Of a stretch of DNA of 64,000 bases, positions 26,163 through 33,341 are shown in pieces. A model generated the notes under the pieces. It was not told the origin of the DNA. It searched no databases and saw only the letters and a list, made by a program, of their open reading frames with translations. This stretch comes from Lewinellaceae bacterium. Lineage in GTDB: Bacteria > Bacteroidota > Bacteroidia > Chitinophagales > Saprospiraceae. The translations under genes and the position numbers were made by a program. The stretch covers positions 1,226,501 through 1,290,500 of the forward strand of contig JACJYK010000001.1 of assembly GCA_020636135.1 (NCBI GenBank). Reading direction: 5' to 3'. How positions within the stretch are numbered: the first letter of the stretch is position 1; each line of letters starts with the position of its first letter.

Positions 26163-29123
26163 ATGCACCACGGCACCTGGCATCGTGAACCGCTCTCCGG
26201 TTGGGAAAAGGCAATCCGCGAAAAGATACAGGGCGAATTGGCTACGGATGAGCTAAGCCAAATTCTTTATGCTACGGATGCTTCCGTTTACCGGGAGATG
26301 CCATTGGGTGTTGTTTACCCACGGGAAGAGCAGGACATTGCGGCCCTGATCCAAATAGCCTCCGCCTACCACCTCTCGCTTATACCGCGTACTGCGGGCA
26401 CTTCATTGGGTGGCCAGTGTGTTGGCCATGGTTTGGTCGTTGATGTTTCCCGGCACCTCCATAAAATTCTCGAACTGGATGTCGAAAATCGTCGTGTGAC
26501 AGTGCAGCCCGGAGTGATCAGGGACGATCTCAATCGTTTTCTGGCACCGCACGGACTCTTCTTTGGACCCAATACCTCAACGGCCAATCGATGCATGATC
26601 GGGGGTATGGTCGGCAATAATTCCTGTGGTTCGACTTCGATCGTTTATGGTTCTACCCGCGATCATGTTCACAGCCTGGCCGGATACCTTAGTGATGGGT
26701 CACCGGTCACATTTGGTCCTCTGGATCTTGAAGAGGTCAACCAGCACATGGACCAGGAAGATTTCAGCGGAACGCTGTACCGTCATCTTATCAACAGGCT
26801 CGATAAAACAGAAGTACGGGATAACATCCGTCAGTGGTATCCAAAAGAATCTATCCGGAGGCGAAATAACGGTTATGCCATAGATACACTGATCCGTCAG
26901 CAGCCTTTTGATCCGGACGGAGATCCGCTTAACCTGGCCAAAATGGTCTGTGGATCGGAAGGCACCCTGATGCTGATAACCAGGATAACGCTCGATCTGG
27001 ATGAGCTTCCACCCGTCAGTGGTGCCATGGTTTGTGTTCATTTTGCAGATTTGCTCGAAAGCATGGAGGCAGTGGTACCGATCATGAAGATGAAACCATT
27101 TGCCTGCGAACTGATGGATAAAGCGATCCTCGATTGTACCAAAGGGTCCAGGGCACAGGAGAAAAACCGTTTCTTCCTGCAGGGAGATCCTGAAGCTGTG
27201 CTCATGGTTGAGTTCAGGGCAGCTACCGAAAAAGCTGCGTTGGCCATGGCCGAAGATTTGATCATCATCCTGAAAGAGCACCACTTTGGTTTTGCTTACC
27301 CGCTGGTGACAGGAAAAGATATTCACCGGGTTATGTCGCTCCGGCAGGCAGGCCTTGGCATACTGAGCAATATTCCGGGGAAGAAAAAGGCGGTGGCTTG
27401 TATAGAAGACACCGCAGTGGCAATCACGGATCTGAAGGATTACATCCGTGATTTTAGCGAATTGATGGCGTCATTTCATCAGCAGTCTATTTATTACGCT
27501 CATGCCGGTGACGGGGAGATTCATCTACGACCTGTACTGGACCTTAAAGAAGCCAGGGATGTGGCTCATTTTCGGTCAATCAGCGAAGCATCTGCCCGGC
27601 TGGTCAGGAAATACCGGGGCTCCCTGAGTGGAGAACATGGAATCGGTAGGGTACGGGCCGAGTTTCTTCCTGATTCCATAGGCCCCGATAATTATGCGCT
27701 ACTCCAGGAAATTAAACAGGTCTGGGACCCCGGGTATGTCTTTAATCCGGGCAAGATCGTAGATGCACCACCCATGGATGCTGCTTTGCGGTATACAGTA
27801 AATCAGCCCGAACCAAGCTTCCCAACTGCTTTCGCTTTCGGAAGCCTGAACGGGATGTTGGGGGAAGCAGAGCGATGCAATGGTTCGGGTGACTGCAGGA
27901 AATCGACCGAGGCCGGCGGAACCATGTGCCCAAGCTACCAGGCCACCCTGGATGAAAAACATACAACCAGGGCCAGAGCCAATGCACTTCGGGAGTATAT
28001 GACCAGATCGGCAGGTTTGGAAAACCCACTGGATCATCCTGAATTATTGGAAGTACTGGACCTGTGTTTGAGTTGCAAAGGGTGTACCGGTGAATGCCCG
28101 TCGAATGTGGATATGGCAGCCATGAAATCGGAGTTTCTATATCAGTATTACCGTTTCCATCGTCGTCCTCGTGGTCATTATTTTATCCTGAACAACGACC
28201 GGTTGGCACGGTTAGGAGGCTTGGTGCCCGGTATTGCAAATTGGGCCATGAAACATCACTGGCTGGGAAGACTGATCCGGAATGTCATGGCAGTGGCGCC
28301 GGAAAGGTCGTTACCGGCCATTGCACCCCATACGTGGTGGTCACTCTATAAACGGGAATCTGGTCGGTTAAGTGCTGGATCCAAGGACACGATCGTATAC
28401 TTTCTGATTGATGAATTCACCAATTATTTTGAACCGCATATTGGCATGCAGGCCATGCAATTAATGCACCGGTTGGGTTATCCGGTCAGGGCTATGTCGC
28501 CGGTTTCCACTGGACGTGCTGCCATTTCCAAAGGTTACCTTGACATTGCAAAGGACCTGGCTGAAAAGCAGATCAGACGCTATCAGCCACTCCTAAAGAA
28601 AGACGTAGTGTTGCTGGGCTTAGAACCTTCGGCTATCCTGTCGTTCCGGGATGAATATCCACGGCTTTTAAGAGACGAAGACCAGGCAGTTGCCAATCAG
28701 TTGGTGGGAAAAGCATGGCTGGTAGAAGAGTTTTTGGTGCAGGCGTGGCATAATGGGTTGATAGATGCCAGTCGATTTGATCAAAAATCCCGGCATCTGC
28801 TGGTCCATGGACATTGCCATCAAAAGGCATTGGCAGGTATCGAGCCTACCCTGGAAGCACTTTCGATCCCCACAGGTCATCATGTTGAGCTCATCCCTTC
28901 CGGTTGCTGTGGTATGGCCGGTAGCTTTGGTTATGAGCCGGAGCATTTTTCCACCAGCATCAAAGTAGGAGAACTGGTCCTTTTTCCCGCCCTGCGCCAA
29001 GCGGGCAAAGATCAATTGGTCGTAGCATCGGGTACCAGTTGCCGCCATCAGATACTTGACGGGGTCAATATGAGGGCACTTCACCCGGTAGAGGTTCTTT
29101 CACTTGCCCTCAAACCACATTAA
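26163..29123 (+). CDS. FAD- and Fe-S-containing D-2-hydroxyacid dehydrogenase (YdiJ-like)
   Basis: 986 residues. Domain order: FAD-binding type 4 (about 40-200; PRTAGTSLGGQCVG and NTSTANRCMIGGMVGNNSCG), FAD-oxidase C-terminal domain (about 275-530; YYAHAGDGEIHLRPVLD and SGEHGIGRVRAEFL), a two-cluster ferredoxin-like domain (CNGSGDC near 571, CLSCKGCTGEC near 637), and a C-terminal cysteine-rich region (HGHCHQKAL, SGCCGMAGSFGYE). This matches YdiJ-type proteins, which oxidise D-lactate or D-2-hydroxyglutarate and pass electrons to the quinone pool. The substrate cannot be decided from sequence. It stands alone, divergent from ung. Confidence 0.88.
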   Translation: MHHGTWHREPLSGWEKAIREKIQGELATDELSQILYATDASVYREMPLGVVYPREEQDIAALIQIASAYHLSLIPRTAGTSLGGQCVGHGLVVDVSRHLHKILELDVENRRVTVQPGVIRDDLNRFLAPHGLFFGPNTSTANRCMIGGMVGNNSCGSTSIVYGSTRDHVHSLAGYLSDGSPVTFGPLDLEEVNQHMDQEDFSGTLYRHLINRLDKTEVRDNIRQWYPKESIRRRNNGYAIDTLIRQQPFDPDGDPLNLAKMVCGSEGTLMLITRITLDLDELPPVSGAMVCVHFADLLESMEAVVPIMKMKPFACELMDKAILDCTKGSRAQEKNRFFLQGDPEAVLMVEFRAATEKAALAMAEDLIIILKEHHFGFAYPLVTGKDIHRVMSLRQAGLGILSNIPGKKKAVACIEDTAVAITDLKDYIRDFSELMASFHQQSIYYAHAGDGEIHLRPVLDLKEARDVAHFRSISEASARLVRKYRGSLSGEHGIGRVRAEFLPDSIGPDNYALLQEIKQVWDPGYVFNPGKIVDAPPMDAALRYTVNQPEPSFPTAFAFGSLNGMLGEAERCNGSGDCRKSTEAGGTMCPSYQATLDEKHTTRARANALREYMTRSAGLENPLDHPELLEVLDLCLSCKGCTGECPSNVDMAAMKSEFLYQYYRFHRRPRGHYFILNNDRLARLGGLVPGIANWAMKHHWLGRLIRNVMAVAPERSLPAIAPHTWWSLYKRESGRLSAGSKDTIVYFLIDEFTNYFEPHIGMQAMQLMHRLGYPVRAMSPVSTGRAAISKGYLDIAKDLAEKQIRRYQPLLKKDVVLLGLEPSAILSFRDEYPRLLRDEDQAVANQLVGKAWLVEEFLVQAWHNGLIDASRFDQKSRHLLVHGHCHQKALAGIEPTLEALSIPTGHHVELIPSGCCGMAGSFGYEPEHFSTSIKVGELVLFPALRQAGKDQLVVASGTSCRHQILDGVNMRALHPVEVLSLALKPH

Positions 29124-29165
29124 GGTTGTTATTCGTCGAAGGATTGCATTACTTCACACGATCAA

Positions 29166-29198
29166 TTTGGTGATTTTCCGGGTTATCCTTTATCCTTG
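29166..29198 (+). promoter_or_regulatory. Promoter of the sigma/FecR operon
   Basis: TTTG at 29166-29169, a 21-base spacer, and TATCCTTG at 29191-29198 (seven of eight to TAnnTTTG counting the two free positions). It lies 17 bases before the sigma-factor start, so the leader would be about 10 bases. The match implies housekeeping rather than purely auto-regulated expression. Confidence 0.6.
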
Positions 29199-29215
29199 CA
29201 CCGGATCCAGATCCT

Positions 29216-29767
29216 ATGGAACAATCAGCATATTCCGGCTCCGACCTGCTCGCACTTATCCGTGCCAGTGACCCTCGTGCCCTCACCTGGATCTACAATC
29301 GTTATTATCAGGACCTGGTACGGGTAGCATTTCAGATTACCGGCGATGGTGATTTAGCCGAGGACGTTGTCCAGGAAAGCATCGTTTACTTTTGGGATCG
29401 CAGAGAGGCCATTGAAATCACCCAATCGTTGTTTGGGTATCTGAAAAGAATGTGCGTCAACCGGGCATTGCGCAGAGTGCAGCAAGAACAACGCCGGAGT
29501 GAGGTTCTCCAATTCCAGGATGCTGACCATTCTGAGTCCAGACCCCTGGAGTTTGAAGAACTCCAAACGTCCATCCATCAAGCCATCTCCACTTTGCCGG
29601 ACCGTTGTGAAGAAGTGTTTCGTCTTTCCCGCGAGGATCAGCTGACCTATGCAGAGATTGCAGATCGCATGGGGATCTCCATCAAAACCGTTGAAAACCA
29701 AATGAGCAAGGCGCTGCGATTGCTGCGAGAAAAATTAAAAGATTTCCTCATATCCATTTTTTTGTAA
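29216..29767 (+). CDS. ECF sigma factor, Bacteroidota FecI-like
   Basis: 183 residues. Region 2 (about 15-80) includes WIYNRYYQDLVRVAFQITGD and AEDVVQESIVYFWDRR; region 4 (about 120-175) includes LPDRCEEVFRLSREDQLTYAEIADRMGIS followed by KTVENQMSKALRLLRE, the usual helix-turn-helix. It directs RNA polymerase to promoters released by an extracytoplasmic signal. The next gene encodes a FecR-type anti-sigma factor, 40 bases downstream, and both precede a surface-protein gene, the standard FecI-FecR layout. Confidence 0.94.
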   Translation: MEQSAYSGSDLLALIRASDPRALTWIYNRYYQDLVRVAFQITGDGDLAEDVVQESIVYFWDRREAIEITQSLFGYLKRMCVNRALRRVQQEQRRSEVLQFQDADHSESRPLEFEELQTSIHQAISTLPDRCEEVFRLSREDQLTYAEIADRMGISIKTVENQMSKALRLLREKLKDFLISIFL

Positions 29768-29807
29768 AAAGGAATAGGGGTGCCGGCATTATCGGGGTAT
29801 CCTGCCT

Positions 29808-30785
29808 ATGAAAGCTATGAATCAGGACATATACAACTGGACGAAGAAATTCCATCAGGGCCAGTTATCGGAGTCAGAATGGAAGCAGTTGATGCAGGCA
29901 ATGGAAGATGATCCGGCGCTGGCCGATGCATTTTATTCCGTCTTGACATTGCTGCAGGGAGAAGAAAAAATTCCTCCGGAAGTAGACGTCCGCAAAGCAT
30001 TGGACAAACATTTAATCAGGGAGCAACCAGGTAAGCGACCAATACGGCACTTTATGTCACGGCATTGGTGGAAAATTGCAGCGATGATAATACCGATTTT
30101 ACTCGTGCTTAAAGCTTTGTGGCCTACGTCCCCTGAAACACCGGCCCTGGTCAGCACGATCCGGGCAGATAGTGTACAGCTGGATGTGGTGCTTCCGGAT
30201 GGCAGTCAGGTTGTGCTGGCGCCATTCAGTAACATAACCTGGCAAGAGAATTTTAAAGTCCGTGATGTGACCATTGCAGGGGAGGCATTTTTTACGGTTC
30301 AGCGGGATAGTCTGCATCCATTTACAGTGCAGGCGGGTACATCCAGCGTGCGGGTCCTGGGCACAGCATTTTCGGTCAGGGCCTTTGAGTCATCACCCAT
30401 TCAGGTTGAGGTACTGCATGGCCGCGTAGCTGTAAGAAGAGAAACCACTGCGAATACCGTAATCCTGACCGCGATGGAATCGACAGTCTGGGATGAACAA
30501 CAGGGAAGCTGGTCCACCAGTGAGATGACCGATGAAGGTGATTTGGCGTGGGCTACCCGGGTTTGGAAAATTGATCAGCAAAAACTCGAAGACATCATTC
30601 CAGGTTTGGAAAGGATGTATGGCATTGATCTGGAATTGGCCAATCCTGCTTTAAGGCATTGCCGTGTTTCCGCTACATTGGATCACAAGACACAAGAGGA
30701 GATGCTCGAGATTCTTAAGCTGATCCTGCAGGTGGACATCACCTACCAGTCAGGTAAAATCTATCTTGATGGGCCCGGCTGTTAA
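29808..30785 (+). CDS. FecR-type anti-sigma factor
   Basis: 325 residues. A cytosolic N-terminal anti-sigma segment (about 1-80), one membrane helix (about 87-105, WWKIAAMIIPILLVLKAL), a periplasmic FecR domain (about 115-215; VVLPDGSQVVLAPFSNITW, GEAFFTVQRDSLHPFTVQAG, VRVLGTAFSVRAF) and a C-terminal DUF4974 domain (about 245-320; ILKLILQVDITYQ). It would hold the upstream sigma factor inactive and receive the signal from a surface protein. Its last 17 bases overlap the next gene, tying that gene to the signalling system. Confidence 0.94.
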   Translation: MKAMNQDIYNWTKKFHQGQLSESEWKQLMQAMEDDPALADAFYSVLTLLQGEEKIPPEVDVRKALDKHLIREQPGKRPIRHFMSRHWWKIAAMIIPILLVLKALWPTSPETPALVSTIRADSVQLDVVLPDGSQVVLAPFSNITWQENFKVRDVTIAGEAFFTVQRDSLHPFTVQAGTSSVRVLGTAFSVRAFESSPIQVEVLHGRVAVRRETTANTVILTAMESTVWDEQQGSWSTSEMTDEGDLAWATRVWKIDQQKLEDIIPGLERMYGIDLELANPALRHCRVSATLDHKTQEEMLEILKLILQVDITYQSGKIYLDGPGC

Positions 30786-32340
30786 ATGGATCATCGGATT
30801 GATTTTGACCGCCTCGGCATGCTTCGGTCAGGAACTGGTCATCGAAAGGACAACCATAGTCCGGGTTCAGGGATTAACCATTGAGGAGGCCATACGCCGG
30901 CTGGAAAGTTTATACGGCATGCAGTTCGCCTACAGCCCCGACCGGTTGCCGTTAGCGCGGACCGTTGATTGGCGTTTTCAGGAACAGCCTACGGAGACGG
31001 ACTTGATTAACTTCTGGTCCCGGTACGGAATTCGTAGTCAGCGAATCGATAATTTATTTGTCCTGAGTGCAGATCCGGACTTTGTGGTAGAGCAGTCAAT
31101 ACCTGAATTATCTGTTAACACAACGGAAGCGATCTATCCGGTGCGGGAAGCCTACCAGGTATCATTATTGGATCAGCGGAAGATACCCGCATACCTTCCG
31201 TCGGTAGTACCGGAAGTCATCCATGCGCCCGGCTCGATGAAGTTGCCACCTCTTCAACCCGAAAAATATCAGATCACCTTTCTGCCAGGGATATCCAGCG
31301 GTGGAGTGATGCCCCAGCTGAAAGCTTACCATTTGTCTTTTAACATGCTGTGGGGACAGACCGGACTGGTGGAAGGGGTGGAAGTAGGTGGATTGATCAA
31401 TGAGGTGACCTGGGATATGACCGGGTTGCAATTAGCCGGATTTATCAATCAGGTTGGCGAGTCCATGGAGGGATTTCAGATTTCCGGCGGTGTCAATGTG
31501 AACCATGGCAGGACCTGGGGTGCACAATTCGCTTCTTTGGCCAATATAACCGGGTCCATGGAAGGGTTACAAATTGCTGGGATGTTTAACGTGGCTCATG
31601 GTGATGTGGTGGGAGTGCAGTGTGCGGGTGGTGCCAACCTGGCTTACGGAGCAACCAATGACTTTCAGTTTGCCGGCATCTTTAATAAGGCTAAGGGTAG
31701 CTCACGGACACAGGTGAGCGGATTGTTTAACAGTGCGGGAAATGTAAAAGGATGGCAGTTGTCCGCATTGGGGAACCGGGCAGATACGGTTTATGGAAGC
31801 CAGGTAGGGCTTGTAAACATTGCGGATTCCCTGACTGGTGCTTCCATTGGCCTGTTGAATTTTGTCAAACACGGACACAACCGTATTTCACTGGCTGCCT
31901 CAGCTGCTTTCCCGGTGGAGATCACAGGAAGTCTGGGATCCAGGGCACTGCACAATTTACTGAACGTGGGCTGGCAAAAAACCGGAGATCATCCGTTCTG
32001 GGCTCTGGGTTATGGGCTGGGATCCTATTTAGCACTCAGAGATTGGGGAGGAATCAACCTGGAAGGTTTGGCCCAGTGGATCATCGCTGGTAACCAACTT
32101 GACAGAAATGGTGTCTTATACTCTGCCAAGCTTGATCTTGAAATTGCGGTGACCAGAAAGCTGGCCATTTTCGGGGGACCATCCTGGCAAATTTTCGGCC
32201 ATCCGGACAGGGATGTCTTGCCGGATGGATCGGTCGAGTTCAGGCCCTGGACTGGTAGAACGAGGGAACTTGATCACAGCAATTGGCGGGTGTACCACTG
32301 GACCGGCTGGTCTGCCGGTATTCGGTACGGCTTGAAATAA
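30769..32340 (+). CDS. Signalling-domain protein with 15-16-residue surface repeats (LA_2272-like)
   Basis: 523 residues from the ATG at 30769. A signal peptide (about 1-20, ending CFGQ) is followed by a secretin/TonB short N-terminal (STN) domain (about 25-100; VQGLTIEEAIRRLESLYGMQFAYSP). In FecA-type receptors the STN domain is what touches FecR. Instead of a TonB-dependent barrel, residues about 202-370 hold some eleven repeats of 15-16 residues with the pattern G-x-Q-x-A/S-G-x-x-N (GLQLAGFINQ, GFQISGGVNV, GLQIAGMFNV), like the LA_2272 surface repeats. The last 150 residues look like beta strands. It overlaps fecR by 17 bases. I infer an outer-surface sensor; no TonB plug is visible. Confidence 0.75.
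   Translation: MGPAVKWIIGLILTASACFGQELVIERTTIVRVQGLTIEEAIRRLESLYGMQFAYSPDRLPLARTVDWRFQEQPTETDLINFWSRYGIRSQRIDNLFVLSADPDFVVEQSIPELSVNTTEAIYPVREAYQVSLLDQRKIPAYLPSVVPEVIHAPGSMKLPPLQPEKYQITFLPGISSGGVMPQLKAYHLSFNMLWGQTGLVEGVEVGGLINEVTWDMTGLQLAGFINQVGESMEGFQISGGVNVNHGRTWGAQFASLANITGSMEGLQIAGMFNVAHGDVVGVQCAGGANLAYGATNDFQFAGIFNKAKGSSRTQVSGLFNSAGNVKGWQLSALGNRADTVYGSQVGLVNIADSLTGASIGLLNFVKHGHNRISLAASAAFPVEITGSLGSRALHNLLNVGWQKTGDHPFWALGYGLGSYLALRDWGGINLEGLAQWIIAGNQLDRNGVLYSAKLDLEIAVTRKLAIFGGPSWQIFGHPDRDVLPDGSVEFRPWTGRTRELDHSNWRVYHWTGWSAGIRYGLK
31372..31878 (+). repeat. Protein-coding tandem repeats, about 45-48 bases each
   Basis: About eleven imperfect in-frame units encoding 15-16 residues each. The conserved positions are a Gly start, Gln (or Ile/Val) two residues later, small-Gly-hydrophobic, then Asn. 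The DNA is divergent between units, so conservation is at protein level. Confidence 0.7.
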
Positions 32341-32370
32341 TTCATCTAAACCTTATTAAAATAACAGACT

Positions 32371-33099
32371 ATGAAAACACATATTGGAGTTTTCTTTTTG
32401 ACAAGTGTTGCTTTCACTTCGTGCTTTTTTGACTTTGGGAACCGTGATATCTTTGGTTGTATCACGGCGGAAGGGGATTACATCGAGCAGAGCTTTAACC
32501 TGGAAGACTTTGATCGCATCCAGTTGAGTATCGACGCCGAGGTAATCGTCGAACAGGGAGATCATCAAAGCGTTGTCGTTGAAGGTTATGAATCGGTGGT
32601 CGATAACCTGAACACCGATATTCGCAACAGGGAATGGAACATTCGCCTCGACCATTGTTCCCGCAACATTAAAGAAGTAGTTATTCGGATTACATTACCC
32701 AGACTGGAAGCGGTAAAAGTAAGTAGTTCAGGATCATTGGTATCCACGAATACCATCTCCGGAAGCGGGATTGATATTGACATCAGTGGTTCCGGGAAAG
32801 TGGATATGGCCATCAATGTATTAAGTCTGGATGGACAGATCTCCGGCAGCGGCTCCCTGATTCTGGAAGGAAATGGAGAAAATGTGGATTACCGGATTAG
32901 TGGAAGCGGTAAATACCAAGCATTCAATCTCGAATCAAAAAACACCTCCATGGACATCTCCGGATCGGGCGATGCAGAAGTTCGTGTCAGTGATCAGCTT
33001 GATGTACGCATCAGCGGATCGGGCGATGTCTTTTACAAAGGGAACCCGCTATTAGACGTGCGCACCAGTGGCTCCGGCCGGGTTATTAATGCCAATTGA
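32371..33099 (+). CDS. DUF2807 (head GIN domain) lipoprotein
   Basis: 242 residues. The N-terminus is a lipoprotein signal with lipobox FTSC (Cys about residue 18). The rest is a right-handed beta-helix-like DUF2807 domain, once named putative auto-transporter adhesin head GIN domain, with repeated SGSG turns (SSSGSL, ISGSGKV, ISGSGSL, ISGSGKY, ISGSGDA, ISGSGDV, TSGSGRV). Such proteins are common at the Bacteroidota cell surface, but their function is unproven. It lies 30 bases after the repeat protein and before a strong terminator, so it closes the sigma/FecR operon and may be one of its outputs. Confidence 0.9.
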   Translation: MKTHIGVFFLTSVAFTSCFFDFGNRDIFGCITAEGDYIEQSFNLEDFDRIQLSIDAEVIVEQGDHQSVVVEGYESVVDNLNTDIRNREWNIRLDHCSRNIKEVVIRITLPRLEAVKVSSSGSLVSTNTISGSGIDIDISGSGKVDMAINVLSLDGQISGSGSLILEGNGENVDYRISGSGKYQAFNLESKNTSMDISGSGDAEVRVSDQLDVRISGSGDVFYKGNPLLDVRTSGSGRVINAN

Positions 33100-33126
33100 A
33101 TACATTCTTGTTCTCATCCTAATTTA

Positions 33127-33157
33127 AAGAGGTACACGCACAGTACCTCTTTTTTTA
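33127..33157 (+). terminator. Rho-independent terminator
   Basis: Perfect stem AGAGGTAC and GTACCTCT with a seven-base loop, followed by seven T residues. It ends the sigma/FecR/repeat-protein/DUF2807 operon. Confidence 0.93.
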
Positions 33158-33301
33158 TGCTTCATCCAGGATAATTATTGAAAACTGAAACCTTTGGGCA
33201 GTCTCAGACGTCCTATCCCTGTTCCGTAGCAGGAATTGCTGGCTTCAGCACTTAACACCTGGTATTGGTCGATAATAATGGACCCGGGTCGGAATTCGGA
33301 A

Positions 33302-33309
33302 TAGTTTTG
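33302..33309 (+). promoter_or_regulatory. -7 promoter element of the TonB-dependent receptor gene
   Basis: TAGTTTTG matches TAnnTTTG exactly, 33 bases before the start codon. No good TTG/TTTG lies 19-21 bases upstream, so the gene may need an activator or another sigma factor. Confidence 0.45.
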
Positions 33310-33341
33310 ACCCATCATTCAACTGAACTAAACTGACTTAA

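Noticed and set aside
33175..33318. Minus-strand frame of 47 codons starting ATGATG before the TonB receptor gene
   Set aside because: It lies across the receptor's promoter region, has no recognisable domain, signal or neighbour support, and such a length arises by chance; it is noted but not called.
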